Shown here piece by piece: positions 1-12,425 of a DNA stretch of 64,000 bases; the stretch's first letter is position 1; every line of letters begins with the position of its first letter. A program made the position numbers and the translations under genes. This DNA is from Haliclystus octoradiatus (Eukaryota > Cnidaria > Staurozoa > Stauromedusae > Haliclystidae), in contig OU744450.1 in assembly GCA_916610825.1 (NCBI GenBank), positions 12,413,307-12,477,306 of the forward strand, read 5' to 3'. Below the pieces are notes generated by a model. That model was not told where the DNA came from. It made no database searches and saw only the letters and a program-made list of their open reading frames with translations.

Positions 1-534
1 AAAATACAATGAATTCAACTTTCAGTACCGTATCTGGTCGTTATAATCTGTGCACGGACCAACCTATCAAGTTGCAGAATTACGTTCGAATATGACGTCA
101 TATTTTAGAAACAGGGTTATCAACGCCAATTGACCTGATGAAGTTGCTTCAAATGGCAACCAAGAATCTGTCTGACATCCAATCAATTATGGATTCTGAT
201 GCAAACAAAATTTCAGCAGATTAAAGTCAAATTCGTATTCGTAATTCGTAATTTGTAATTCGTAAAGTATAATAATTTTTTTTTTTTTTTTTTTTTTTAA
301 TTATTTATTTTTTATTTAATTTTTTTTATAGTGTCCCCAATTAGTTTTTAAAGCTAAAGACATTGACACTCAAATAAAGTTATTGAATTGAATTGAATTT
401 AAATTCGAAACACCCTTATCTCACGATACTGAAGAAGTGGAGGAAGCGATGATTAAATTAAACATGCTCAAGTTATGAATTCTACTCAAATAGTATATAG
501 ATGAAAAGAAGACGCTGGTGATGGTGTTGACTGT
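1..534. other. Non-coding, retroelement-like tail
   Basis: No gene is recognised here. Positions 225-300 hold short repeats of a TTCGTAATT-like unit followed by a 21-base T run. Positions 362-395 show an AATAAA signal directly followed by repeated GAATT units, the kind of short tandem tail seen at the 3' ends of non-LTR retrotransposons. No reverse transcriptase is visible upstream, so the family cannot be named. Confidence 0.35.
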
Positions 535-1032
535 TTGGTGGTTCCATGTTTCAATCCAAAGACTGATTACAACGCTCTTGGAATGAAAGATTTTCTGATA
601 TGTTTTGATAAGAGAATATATTTTGCAGTTCTCCAAGTGATGGTGAAGACAAACTCCCGTTTGCTGGAGGAGAAAGTCTTCGAAGGGACAGTCAACTTTA
701 TCCACAATTCAGAAAAATGGTTTGAATCGGAAGAGTTCGGTCAGTTGATTAATGAATTGCTGGAAAGGTATTACAAAAGCACAGTGTTGAGCCTCAAACT
801 CCAAATCGGTGTGGAACAGGACATTGGCATCTCCATGATTCTCGCTCCAAAATCAACTCAGTTTCGTCTGTTGAACAGGATGAAGGACAATGTGACAAAC
901 GGGGATTACATGTTCGTTCGGGATATGGTCAAACTGATGAACTATCTGAACGGTAGATTCCATTTCATACCAGAATGTAAACAGGAGTCTCTGGACAAAA
1001 GATGTGCTGATCCGACCCGAGTCCGAGTCTAA
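505..1032 (+). CDS. Unrecognised coding fragment (possible exon)
   Basis: An open frame runs from just after a TGA near 501 to a TAG-type stop at 1032 (about 175 codons). I do not recognise the family. Composition is protein-like: mixed charged and hydrophobic residues, few rare stretches, with a possible amphipathic segment in the middle (ELLERYYKSTVLSLKLQIGV) and a Met/Leu-rich stretch near the C-terminus (VRDMVKLMNYLNGRFHF). There is no ATG near the beginning; the first in-frame ATG is at 583, so it may be an internal exon or a decayed gene. Its last codons merge into the GGATC-rich repeat that begins near 1010, so the natural end is probably lost. Could be a transposable-element protein fragment. 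Confidence 0.35.
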   Translation, partial: KEDAGDGVDCLVVPCFNPKTDYNALGMKDFLICFDKRIYFAVLQVMVKTNSRLLEEKVFEGTVNFIHNSEKWFESEEFGQLINELLERYYKSTVLSLKLQIGVEQDIGISMILAPKSTQFRLLNRMKDNVTNGDYMFVRDMVKLMNYLNGRFHFIPECKQESLDKRCADPTRVRV

Positions 1033-1865
1033 ACCCGATCAGATCGGATCGGATCGGATTTGTAGTGATATTCTTTGTTCGAATTATTTCGGATTTCAAA
1101 ATTTGACTGAGTCTTTTGAAGTAATTGATGTGCTAGCTTCCTTTCAACACAGAAAATAGAGTTTTGAAATATAAATATAGACGTTATAATATGCCATTTT
1201 TTAATCAATTATACCATATGATCAATTGACTCAAATGCTGTGAAATGAATTGAAATTTTACGAAGGGAATGATTAAGATGTATTGATTAATCGTACATGG
1301 TTTCAAGGTGTATTGTATCTTATGTTCTCCTCCACAGTTCACTCTCCGTATTATACAGTGATAGACACCGTAGTAAGTCAAACGTCATATATTCACGCCT
1401 TGGAACTTATTTTTAGAGTTTGATGGTTTTCTCTTTTATCGTAGTAGTAGTGACTTAAAACTTCTGACTTCTAGCCCTGCGTAGAATGTCCATCAGCCCA
1501 ATTGATAAGAAAAGAATTTCAAATCGAAGAAAAATCTGACCGTGTGTCTGAGACTGTAGACAAGCGTCGATAGATATAAATATATAAGTGCAACTGTTTT
1601 AAATTCTGTTGGCTAAATGTCACTACGTCTATACTGAAGTTTACATGTTTTACATCTCTTTGATACCCAATGGAACTCGGATGTTTTCAAATGCATGCAA
1701 ATAATTTTGGATTAGTTCGGACTAATTAGAAATTTTAGTTTCGGATCGAATCAGATGGAATTACATTTATGATTATTGCTTCGGATCGGGTTGGATTCTG
1801 ATCATTATCACATTCGTACCCGTAATCAATTTTCTGAAAATCCGATCCGACTCACACCTTTACCC
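1010..1865. repeat. GGATC-rich repeat pair in inverted orientation
   Basis: Positions 1010-1062 contain repeated GATCGGATCGGATC-type units. Positions 1740-1860 contain related units, the last in the opposite orientation (AATCCGATCCGA near 1838). A third related patch lies at 57390-57465. The pair could mark the ends of an 0.85 kb element. No coding frame lies between them. Confidence 0.35.
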
Positions 1866-4800
1866 TGGACACGTAGAGAAGAACCGGATAGCGATGCATC
1901 AGATAGTTATAGATATTAGTATAGTTATCTTAAATATTGGTTATAGTTAATAACCAATTTTATTTTTTTGTATCGCGTAATTTCTGTATGTATTTGTAAA
2001 TTATGTAATTGCGGCAATATGTAAGTGGAAGTTTACTTCCCTTTATTTGCCAGTCAGAATTTTTTGACAAATAAATCAACAGATATGTTTTTATAACTAA
2101 ATATTTTTATTTATTTTATTTATATGTGTGTATATGCAATATAATTCATCTGTAATACTGACGGATGCGATTATATTATTACTATTATTGTTGTTGTTTG
2201 TTTCGAAGAGATAGGAATGAGTCGAGTCGTAGCAGATTGATATTAATTGACAGTTTAATAAATTCACTATAAAAGGCAATGAAATATACAAAGATAAGTT
2301 AAATGAATAAATACAAAATAAGGCTATAAAATACAAACTAAGGTTATAAAATAGTGATTATAGTGACAGCGTTAACTTACATCGGTAGCTTTACCACGGC
2401 TTGACGGCTTTTTCCAACTTCTAGGTTCTTCTATATATTGCAATTGCTACTGCCGTAATACTAATTTTACACGGTTTTTATATTATTTTTAATGGCGTCA
2501 ATATTAACTAATTAACTACCAGTCTAGTCTAGAATATAATACAGTACTTACTAAATACATGGAAATAAATAAAGGTAAACTAAATAACATCTACAACAAT
2601 AAGCCGGTTACACCCGGTCTAGCCACGACCGCGACTGTTCCGTGTTAGTGACTATAGTCAGGATGTTATGTACTAATTATACTATTAAAGACATTGTATC
2701 ATGGAGACAGGAAAAATTTATACTTGGCAAGGCTATAAGATTAAATATGCTATAATAAGAAGTTCATTGATTACATTAATTACGATATATGAATTAAGAG
2801 TCTGTATTCACAACATTGTTGTTGTTATTATTATTATTATCATCATTATTGTTCAAATGTTTACTGCTTATTTATCATATCTATGCAAATGGATGAATTG
2901 TGATGTTATATAATTGTGCTGAAAACATGTCTAAAGATATTTTTCGATATTGATTTCAACTCTACTCTTACATGGTTTATCTCAATGTCTTTAATATCAA
3001 TCAGAAGTATAAAAAGTGAATGGATTGAAATTGTATTGAGTGTCGTTCATCCTGATCGATTTTGTAGTGACCATGCGCCAGGAGTTCTTGGAGTCACCTG
3101 CTGATAAGGATACTTTTGTCAAGCTCTAATAATGATAAGGATTTGTGTATTTGATGTCTGCCTGATCCAATTCTGGTTGATGTTGTGTTTTTTGGAGGAG
3201 ATAGTCCGTAACGCGTAAATTCGAACGGCAGAGTGAGATGCTCCTTTTGCTTTCTCTCCATCATCCTCTGTGATGCAAGCATACAATTTTGGACGGAGTC
3301 CAACAAGTTGGGTTTTCTAATTACTGTTCACCTCATCTTTGAGATTCCCCAGTACCTTAAAGAAATTAATCTTCATTGACACGGCTTTTATATAATTAAG
3401 CCGAGCAGGGAAAAGTGACAGATCAAAAACTATAAATGAGAGTAACATTAAATAGAATGTTAACACGTACCTTTTAATTGATAGTTGAATGAAAGGCATG
3501 TGAAATTGTATAACCAAATAAATCAAACAGATGAGAATAATGCCCCATATCTTTATAAAGGGTCAAACAAGACCGGCAGCCTTTGTATGGAATTTTTTGA
3601 AATCTGATTTTGTAGATTTTTTATCTACGTCATGTTAATTCAGTGAGTTGATGATATTTGAGCCATGAATTCTGAAACGCAACTTCTAATATTGCAACAT
3701 TTTTTGAAATACACAAGCAAAGCAATACTAGTTGAATATAAAAATGATGACAATCAGGGTTTTAAATACAACATATATGCATGTCCTTCAAATCATCATT
3801 CCAAGCAAACAAGTCTGAAATTTTATCAGAATATTTCTTACTATAAACTTCGCAGTTCGAAACGCAGACAAACGAACGATTAGGCAACGGTCAGTAATTA
3901 AATTCAGTTGGAATCAATTTTGTAGCAAACCATAATATCCAAACATCCAGGAGCATATGATGCAGTCAGATAGGGATGGAACATTTTCATTTGTAGAAAA
4001 TGCGGTTGACTTGCCAAATTTTTCATTTTTCTTTTCATTGCTCACCAAAAACGATAGATCTAAAAGATTGAAAGGAGAATTCATTACTTAATGCATAGTA
4101 GTTCCACGTTTCCTTCAGCTTGGTTATGTTTCATTGGCAGCCTTTTTCAAAATTATTTGTCGCTTCCTTTCTTCGATCGGTATTTAACTCAATATACGCT
4201 TCAGCTATGCCTTCTGCAATTCAATATTTTGTGAATCTTGGTTATTTTCAAACCATTGTTCACATAAAGCTGAATTTTTTTGATGTGGGCGATATAACTT
4301 TTCTTGTTTCATAGATCTGGTATCAATTTTTGACATCCATCCACTCACGGTAGCCCTGTCTGAAAGCATGTCAAAGGTAACTGTCGACCGCTCGGGAGCA
4401 AAATGGTATAGTCAATGTGCACATCATGCAAAGAAGATGGATACTCAAGTAGATCACATTCTATGAAGTACCTGAAAGAAATGCACAAAAGTTATTAGTG
4501 TTTCTTTTTTTTGAAGAAAATTGATTTATAGATCGGACATGTGCTTCTTCGCGAGAATGTCTACGTTACCTACCCTTCTTCTTCACTACGCTCCACATCA
4601 AACAATTCAAATTCTAACACCTCTTGACTTGATAGCCAGCAAGATCCTATGTATGGTAAGTGTTGGACCATGGTACAGCCCTATAAATTGTCGTAATTAA
4701 GGTATATCAGTTGATTTTTCCCTTTGTCTTTGTCAAATTTGTCTGGCAGGGAGGGATGGTTTGCCTAAGTATATTAATGTGATATCATTGAATCCCCGCC

Positions 4801-5358
4801 CCTAATTCCTTCTTCGACGAAAAGGTGCATATCCAGATCCGTGAAGAACTCTATTACAACTCCAATTTAATGTTGAATCTACCCTATTTTCGATCAGTCA
4901 TGTTTTCCAAACTCTGAACTATAGTCGGAATGAGAAGAGGGCTTGCTATAGGAAAAAGACTGATAAACTTGAAAAAATCGTATCTCCATTCATGCGAAAT
5001 CAAAATTTCCTAACGTTCATGTCAGCTATGTCCACACCTTTGGGACATCTTTTCTGCTTAAAACAAGTTCGTTTAACCGAGAAACACATAAGATAAAAGG
5101 TTTGTGAATATCGGAATAAATGATGATGATGATGAGTATGATATTTCGTCTTGCTTTATGTCTTTTAGCAAATATGATTAAGCTTATATCTTTAGATGGG
5201 TATTCCACACTATACAGGATAGAAATCGTACTATAGTGTTTTTCATTAGAAAATCGTCGAATGATCTACTGATCACTGATTGGTTGTTGTGGGTGTTTGT
5301 GTCAGGCTGGTTTTATATCCCGCTACAAAAACGCAACAAAATAACAACAACGAGAATA
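1866..5358. other. No gene recognised
   Basis: The stretch is AT-rich with only short open frames on both strands, none with family motifs. A minus-strand frame at 3094-3306 and small plus-strand frames at 2701-3104 were read and not recognised. Short ATT/ATC runs occur at 2820-2850 and ATG repeats near 5118. Confidence 0.4.
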
Positions 5359-6330
5359 ATGGTGGCTTCAAATTTCAATTTCGGATTTGACTTTATTAAT
5401 GATAGTGATAACAATAATGAAAAAAACGAAAATAGTGAATCAAGGTTTTTCAGAATGAATGACAAAGAAGTAAATGAGTTGGTGTTGATGGGACCAGCAA
5501 AAGCAACAATATACAATACAGCTTATGTATTGAAAAGATCCAAAGGTTTGTAGTTTTTAACTCGTTACTTATCTATTGAAAAATAATATTAAAATAAAAC
5601 AATTTATTTCAATTTAATATACCAATAAGCCTATGTATTTTCTTACAGAATGGGATAAAGCTAGAAATATATGTAACCAAGTGGAAGACATGAATAAAGA
5701 AGAGTAAAACGGCCAATTAAATTCCATTCTATCAGAAATGCAATCGAAAGACATATTAATTCACCACCATTTCACAAAGGTTGGCGCTTGGTTGAGGACT
5801 TAGTATTTACAAATTCAAACATTGCAAAACAATAATAATACATGCAAAACTAAAATCTTTGAAAAAGGAAGGCAAACTATTGCCACAGCATAAACCTCCC
5901 ATCGATGAAAATGACATGCAAACATTGCAAACCTCAGATGATTTGACATTTCCTGTCCAGAAGGACTTCTGAGAAACATGCGGTTTCACATTACCCGTTT
6001 TTGGTGCAGAAGTGGACGAGAAGGCAGGGAGAATTGACAAAAGGTAGTTTAATCTTCAAACAGAAAATTCTGGGTGAAACTTCGTCACAATGAGCCATGC
6101 TGAAATTAGTAAAAGCCATTAATGTTGTTTATCTGAAAATGAAGATAATTATGAGTCCATGGGCAGAATGTACAAAGGGAAATCACAGAATGCAATGTAG
6201 CATGCAGTATTCTGCTTTAAAAACATATACAGCAAAATCCTTTGCGGCTATTTAGAGAAAATAAAGGTGTCTTTCAAGAAATTATTCCTATAAAACAAGA
6301 CCACTTGAAGTTTTCCGTGTGGTAAGGGAT
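5359..6330 (+). pseudogene. Crypton-like tyrosine recombinase (DUF3504/KIAA1958-like), broken
   Basis: An ATG at 5359 opens a frame whose end (…NTAYVLKRSK) can be spliced at a GT (5544) to an acceptor after TTTCTTACAG near 5649; the phase gives …KRSK-EWDKARNICNQVED, the pattern of the N-terminal domain of Crypton-derived proteins. A stop (TAA at 5705-5707) interrupts it. Further downstream, in shifting frames, come LKKEGKLLPQHKPPIDEND (about 5855-5915), then a TGA, then ENEDNYESMGRMYKG (about 6135-6180), matching the order of segments in the DUF3504 family. The intron, stops and frame changes indicate a dead copy. The family call rests on remembered motif order, not a search; the catalytic tyrosine region was not identified. 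Confidence 0.5.
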
Positions 6331-6645
6331 TTTGTGTTATATCAATGCAATTTTTCCTAAAGTAATTAACACCTTAAGGAGTTAAATAGTAATTAGAATA
6401 AGTCCAAAAACCTTCTTTTTTATCAATATTTCCTTCAATAATTAACACCTTTTTCAATTTTTGGGGTAGAATCGGACTATTAACTGATATAATTTTCTTG
6501 TTTCAGAATAATTTCGTTCTACAAAAGTTGTATATTTTCACACTTATAATCCCTAGATATCCTTTTTAAATAAATACTAGTATCCCAGTATATCCAACCC
6601 CCTTTTGCATGAGCAAATCTATTTCAGTATCTATCCAAACACAAT
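6331..6645. other. Nothing recognised
   Basis: AT-rich sequence between the Crypton-like remnant and the end of the decayed Gypsy element. No left-hand LTR of that element was found here. Confidence 0.4.
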
Positions 6646-6649
6646 ATGA

Positions 6650-7130
6650 ACACAATCATTTTAGCAGTGAGTAGTTTGCAAACATCTGTAGTCTTCCACA
6701 ATTGTGGCTCAAGGTGATGCGTTGTGCTATGCAAACCTGTGCGCAAGTTCCTCCTTGAAGTAGCACAGCTGGTGATGGTAATCCATCACCCAGGGGAGTA
6801 CTGCGGAGAGCTGACAGCATTTCTTGTATGTCTTTTCCTTCTTCCTGCATTTTGACGAGGCTTACTTTTGTATTTTGCACATGGCGTCCTGCCGATCCAT
6901 TTGATTGGGGATAGATCGGACTTGACGTAATTTGTGAAATGCCATTTTCCAGAGTGTATTATCGCATTTCTTGACTACCAAATTGTGGACCATTGTCACT
7001 GATAAGTGTTTCTGATGTGCCATAATCAGTAAAATTTTTCTGGAATTCTTTGATTACGTCTAAAGACTTTGTCTGATTGAGTTTTATCACAGTGGTCCAC
7101 TTGGAATATAAATCAACAGTAAGTAAGTAG
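6650..7130 (-). pseudogene. Integrase remnant of decayed Gypsy element
   Basis: Reading the minus strand, WTTVIKLNQTKSLDVI, then LISDNGPQFGSQE and SSPIYPQSNG are visible between about 7105 and 6900, followed by RSTPLGDGLPSPAVLL (about 6775-6820). These are the integrase core and its C-terminal neighbour in Ty3/Gypsy elements. A stop in the core (after SQEMR) and the missing zinc-binding N-terminus show decay. The region 7130-7790 should hold the RNase H end and the integrase zinc domain but is scrambled. Confidence 0.7.
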
Positions 7131-7797
7131 TTATGTTATTGAGCTCAAACAAATAAGTTGATACCGTTTGATATGGATATTTGATATGCCACCTTTATAG
7201 TTAATCATGAATGTGTTAGTTTTACACGTGTATTAGAATGTTATGATTAGATTCTTGTTGGCTACGCCTGAGTCAGGTTGTCGTTTTATGTCTCTCATTT
7301 AATATTATGACAAAAGTGACCATTGTGAATTTCTTTTAGTGTAGAAGACATTAATGATGTGGGAATGACTAATTGGCTGTTCCGGAAAAGTAATCCATCA
7401 TAGTATGATAAGCTGTCTCTTTCTCCCCAGAAAGGCTTTACAGCATTTGGAAGTAGGACTTTCTTATATGGCCAGCCATTCTGTTAATACAGGATAACAG
7501 CTTGAAGGGTAGGGTTTTTACTTGTTGCCTCCACAGTGCTAATTTTCTTTCTAGGTACAATAACGTCACATATGCGTATTACTTCTGCGTCTGAGAAATC
7601 CGCACATTCAATCGAAAGTGGAGCTCTTGACTTAGTATCAGCCAATATGAGGTTTTTCCTGGTTCATAACAGAGATTGAAATGATATATCAGATATTGGT
7701 TTTGCTATGATTACCAATAATGGTTTAGGGTCGGTCAATACAGTAATGGCTTGACCATAAACAAATTGATGGAAGCGTGATAGTCCAAATTGTATGG

Positions 7798-9228
7798 CTA
7801 TAGCATCTCTTTTTCAATATGTGCATATTTTCGTTGTGTTTTATCCAGTGAACAAGAAGCATATACAATTGGCTGGTCATTCTGTAAGAGTATTGCTCCT
7901 AACCCATGACTAGATGTATCAACCGACACTGTCACAGGAGTGTCCACGTTGTATAATATCAGAGTAGGTGCTAACGTGATTAAAATCTTGATTTGTTTAA
8001 ATGTTTGCATACAGTTTTCATCCCAAACAAAGGAAACATCGTTATTCAATAAGTATCTTAGTAATTGAGTGTGCTGAGATAGATTTGGACAGAATTTTGC
8101 AATGTAGGTTACCATGCCTATAAATCGACGTAAATCATCTTTATTTTCATGTTGTGGCATGTTACAGATCGCTTTCACTTTTTCAGGATCTAGTGAGACT
8201 CCTTCACTGCTTATCATTGGTCCAAGGTATTTAGCCTTTGTCTGGCTGAAATTACATTTGCTTCTGTTTAGCTTTAGGTTCAATGTCTTGCATCTGTTCA
8301 AAACAGCAATCAGACGTCTATCGTGTTCCTCTTGATCTTTGCCATATACAAGGATGTCATCAATATATATTTGTACTCCTGGTAAATCTTCAAAATGTTC
8401 CGATACAATTCGATGGAAGACTTCTGGTGCTGAGAATATTCCAAATGGAAGTTTGAGAAATCTGTACCTACCAAATGGTGTCCCGAAAGTTGTCACAAAA
8501 CTTCTTTCCTTGTCAAGTGCGATTTGCATAAAACCACTCATTGCATCAAGTGTAGAAAATATGGTTGAGCCATGGATTTTACTAAAAATTTCTTCAGCTG
8601 TTGGAACTTGATAATGTTCTCTTTTGATGGCTTCATTCAGTGAGAGAGGATCCAAGCAGATTCTAAGTGAGCCATTGGGTTTGGTTACCGCAACTATTGG
8701 GTTGACACATTCTGTTGGTGTGGTGACTTTAGCTATCACTTCATCTTTTTCCATAGTATCCAAGGTCTGTTTCAGTTGGTCTTTCAATCTAAATGGTATA
8801 CGGCGTGCAACATGAATAGTTGGTCTGTGGTTGTCTCGTAGTTTAATGTGATGTGATCCGTAGTTGGCCATTTCCAACGAATAATGATTCATAGTTCTTT
8901 GCAATTTCATTATCAGGCTGATGTACTGCAAGTATCTGTTCTGGTGGTGATACAATTCCAAGAGACCTAAATGATGGGTAGCCCAGGTAGAGTGGCTGTT
9001 CCGTCGCGGACAATTACAAATTCCAGTGGATGATATTTGGCTTGGTGTTGAACTAGGATTGTGCCTATAACTTTTAGTTTTGTGCCACAGTAGGCTTCTA
9101 GTACTGTATTGCATTTCCCTAAATTTTGATCTGGGAATAATTGTCTTTAAACAACTTCTGACATTGCAACTCGCGCCGGTATCTACTTTGGCTGTGAATG
9201 ATTTATTAATTTCCAAGAATAATTTCAC
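7798..9228 (-). pseudogene. Protease/reverse transcriptase/RNase H of decayed Gypsy element
   Basis: The frame starts with the aspartic protease motif VDTGAS, then runs through sequence that is out of frame with the family (residues about 40-95; the other frame gives the expected protease-to-RT linker), then a good reverse transcriptase: PNGSLRICLDPLSLN, STLDAMSGF, PFGIFSAPEVFHRI, and catalytic YIDD near residue 285. RNase H begins with VSVDTSSHGLGAILLQ. The frame stops at EKEML; the RNase H continues in the next frame with FHQFVYGQAITVLTD (about 7705-7765). These breaks make the protein non-functional. Confidence 0.8.
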
Positions 9229-9349
9229 GTTTCTTTTTTGTTTCCAGCTTCATGTACGTGGAGAACAAAACGATGATCCATGTTTTCTGCTTGACTGATG
9301 ATGGCATTTACTGCTTCCGAATTGCTGTTGTCACTGCTTCATTTACTTT

Positions 9350-9880
9350 TACGAACATCAGTAAAATGGTTGAGTTTACCACAGCTATGGCATTTTTGCC
9401 CATATGCTGGACAGTTACCTTGTAAATGTTCACCCCCCCCCAATACCTTCAATTTGAGATAAGTCTCTTTCCCTTTTTAGACTTTGCTTTCTTTGAATTG
9501 TTTGTGGTCTGAACTCTGTCTATTGATGTAGCTTGGTTATTGATCTGGTTGACAATTTTCACAGAACTCTCTTTGTGACGACTAATTTGGATTGCTTTAC
9601 CCAGGCTTAATTCTTCAGTGTACAGTAATTGTTCTCTGATGTTGTCTAAACAAATTCCTAAGACTATTTGGTCTCGTAGCGGTCTATCTTCTAGCGTTGT
9701 GTCATCAGTTGATTGTATTCCTGGGAAATTGCAGTATTTCAATTGGTTCCTAAGGTCTGTAAGAAAGATATCAAAGCCTTCATCTGATGCCTGTATTCTG
9801 GAGAAGAATTTGTAACTCTCGAAACTGTCATTTCGTTTTGGATTGTAATAGGTTCTAAATCCTTGTAAAAATTCCTCCAA
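9350..9880 (-). pseudogene. Gag fragment of decayed Gypsy element
   Basis: The frame at 9449-9880 (143 codons) carries the retrotransposon-gag pattern RDQIVLGI…LLYTEE…LGKAIQI…RHKE and ends in a Lys-rich run. About 30 bases beyond its stop, in another frame, lies CPAYGQKCHSCGKLNHF (about 9365-9415), a zinc-knuckle-like Cys/His cluster of the kind found at the end of Gag. A run of nine C on the plus strand (9432-9440) sits at the break and probably marks the frameshift. The N-terminal part of Gag is missing. Confidence 0.65.
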
Positions 9881-10040
9881 ATTGTTCTTGTCGTTTACTT
9901 GTAGACCTCTGTAAATTGCCCTTCCACTTTGGCCCAGTATGGTTAGTAATATTGCTACCTTTGTCTCTACTGGGTTTTTTTTTATTGTCAGCAGTTAATG
10001 CAATTGTATTTCTAATTATTGAATCCAACTTGACACCATG

Positions 10041-10543
10041 TTATAAAGCATAAAAGACTAGTTAGAATCAATACTTACGTATATTATCAGAACTCAATAT
10101 CTCTAAAGGAATTCCATGTGCCCATAGTCTTATTGAGTAGCCTACTTTACATTACTAGTATTCATATTACAACAAAGGCACATAGATTGCTAACATTAGA
10201 ACACACACCAGACATCAGACTACTGGATACTTCCTTCGTCAAACATTCATTTTAACAAGAAGACAGTTGTCTGCCACATTTTATCCAATCCAGCCGAAAT
10301 CAATTATATTCAATTAAATATTTTATCATACAAACAACCACGTATTCCGCTACATATTCTCAATCAAGAAAACAACGATTAATGCTGTTGAAGATGCATA
10401 TAGAACAATTGGAACACTCCTTTATAGCAGCAGAAAAATTCAAAAAGTCAGTATTATCAAAGTAACAATATCTTTATTTATCTCAAATGTATCAAAGGTG
10501 ACAATCCATACTTATTAAATATACTTTCATAAATTGATATGTA
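10041..10543. other. Probable LTR remnant and unassigned sequence
   Basis: By position this stretch should include the 5' LTR of the decayed minus-strand Gypsy element, but no second copy exists for comparison. No coding potential was seen. Confidence 0.3.
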
Positions 10544-11446
10544 CAGTTGAACTTGCATAATATCCTCCCTCTGGTACAGATGAAAAGTGGGACATCAAGA
10601 GAGGATTACGAAAGTTTATATGGAGAATGGAAATTCTAAAATATCACGAAGGTTTTCTGCGATCTGATTGGTCGAAAGAGTGCATGAAATCCTAGGGTAA
10701 AACATTGCTCCGAAAACCGGGAAAAACCGCAAGCTTCAAAAAGTTTGATCTGTGATAAAATACAGAATTTATAACTTTTTGATAACAATCCAATAAATAT
10801 CTCAATAATGGCTACGATTTACAAAACGACATTTAGCTCAAGATATGTTTATATTTATTGAAAAGCGTGGTGAATGAGTTATTGGTCGTGTAACATGCAA
10901 AATAAAAACACAGAATGAAAGACGATTATAGGCTACGCTGTTTCAAGGTAAACCTAAAATTTAAATAACAATTACTGCATTAATTTGCTAAAGAACTATT
11001 GTACCACTTATATCACAGACGTTCTTGTATATGTCTTCCATTATGCAACAACATCTATCAATCTATCTTGTTGTGGGATTCTCTTTGCTTGGTTTATCAA
11101 TTGAAATTGAATTTTAAATTGCGAATTCATGAATTGAAAATTCGCCGTCGAATGAGATTCCGACATTTGTTTTATTTTAGAAAAGGGTTACCACATGCTT
11201 GCAAATGTTTGTATTCATATTTACTAAACTCGAAAAAGTTGGGAAACACTCGGGAAGCTAAAAATCACTCGCTCGGAGCTCGTTTTTTGTTTAGCGCTTC
11301 ACTCGTGTCTCCCAACATTTTCTCGTTTAGTAAATGTGAATACAAACATGGCAAGTATGTGGTAACCCTTTAATAGAAATCGTATTATGTGGGGATATTA
11401 AGCAAGGTGGGATATAAAAAGAGGGGATATTAACCGAGTTCGACTG
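10544..11446. mobile_element. Mariner-type MITE, 903 bp
   Basis: The ends form terminal inverted repeats of about 30 bp: CAGTTGAACTTGCATAATAT at the left and, read on the minus strand, CAGTCGAACTCGGTTAATAT at the right. Both ends are flanked by TA (10542-10543 and 11447-11448), the duplication expected of Tc1/mariner. No transposase frame lies inside, so it is non-autonomous. A second fold-back element is nested at 11182-11371. Confidence 0.65.
11182..11371. mobile_element. Fold-back MITE, 190 bp
   Basis: The two halves form an imperfect inverted repeat of about 80 bp: the left starts AAAGGGTTACCACATGCTTG and the right, on the minus strand, AAAGGGTTACCACATACTTG. The central part (CACTCGGGAAGC… GCTTCACTCGTGT) is related to 14235-14360 and 19275-19400, so this is a small dispersed family. 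Confidence 0.6.
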
Positions 11447-11448
11447 TA

Positions 11449-12425
11449 ATACAAAATTTATTGAAATAATTTCTGTACAACCTTGATAAAGCAATTCATA
11501 ATTATTAAATAAATTTCTAAACACTTAGTAATTTATTTCAGTCATTGATTTCATTTTTTATAAAACATGATGTCTAAAATAATATAAATATAATCAATGT
11601 ACTGCAATTATACAATGAGCAGTCTGCAATAGTGCTGCAGCTGTGCCGTATTGGAAATCGATAGACAACGCTTGTACCATACCTTGTATCAACCTATATA
11701 TTTTGTACAGGTCTGCAAAAATATATTCAAACAATCACCTCGTCGTTCGCCGGCCTTTCTAATCATTGACTTGCTCAAGTCTCACTTCTGTGTTATGAAG
11801 TGACGCACATAGTCTGTTAGTGTTCCAGGGAGTCAACGTGCAACTTGAAATCCTCCTCAAATTTGCGAAGCTATTGAGTTTGTGTAGAGTTTTGAAAGAT
11901 AGATTACATTTATTACATGTTGATTCTTCAAAGGTTCACTTATAAAGAGAGTGACTACAAATTATAATGATTATTTACATGTAGAGCAAGACGTGACACA
12001 AACAGAATTAATGTAAACACAACAAACAAACCACAACATTGTCATTGCACGGAAAAAACTAAACTTTGAAGCATTTTTCAATTATCAAGTTGACGCTGTC
12101 GAAGCTGTTTGTAATGGCAGAGATGTTTCGTAGTCACTTGGCTCTGGCATTTCTTTAATTGATATCAAATAATGATCAAATTCCCGTTTCTGAAAATCCT
12201 GGCGAAGTCGTGAATTTCTGAATTTCGTAAATATTATGTTCTGATCATTTGCCATTTGATATGTCTAACGAAAGACCAACCTACTATTTTAAAAAACAAT
12301 TAAAAATTGTCATACTTTGTAAGATGTGAATGAACATTAAATATTCTAAACGTTTGCAAAAATATCTAATTACAAGCTCAAATTCTTTGTGAACATTTAT
12401 GAAACAATAGAATCATACAAAATAC
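11449..12425. other. No gene recognised
   Basis: AT-rich sequence up to the left edge of the first kdsB-bearing duplication unit. No coding motifs, RNA gene or long repeat was seen. Confidence 0.4.

Larger units (their letters stand above)
6646..10040 (-). mobile_element. Decayed Ty3/Gypsy retrotransposon
   Basis: Reading the minus strand from 10038 downwards gives, in order: a primer-binding-like site beginning TGGTGTCAAGTTGG (10025-10038), a gag-like frame (9449-9880), a Cys/His zinc-knuckle segment (about 9350-9420), a protease-reverse transcriptase-RNase H frame (7798-9228) and integrase fragments (about 6650-7130). This is the Ty3/Gypsy order. Several frame changes and stops separate the parts, so the copy is dead. 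The 5' LTR should lie to the right of 10039, ending in TATAACA on the minus strand, but no matching copy was found on the left, so LTR limits are undefined. Confidence 0.75.
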
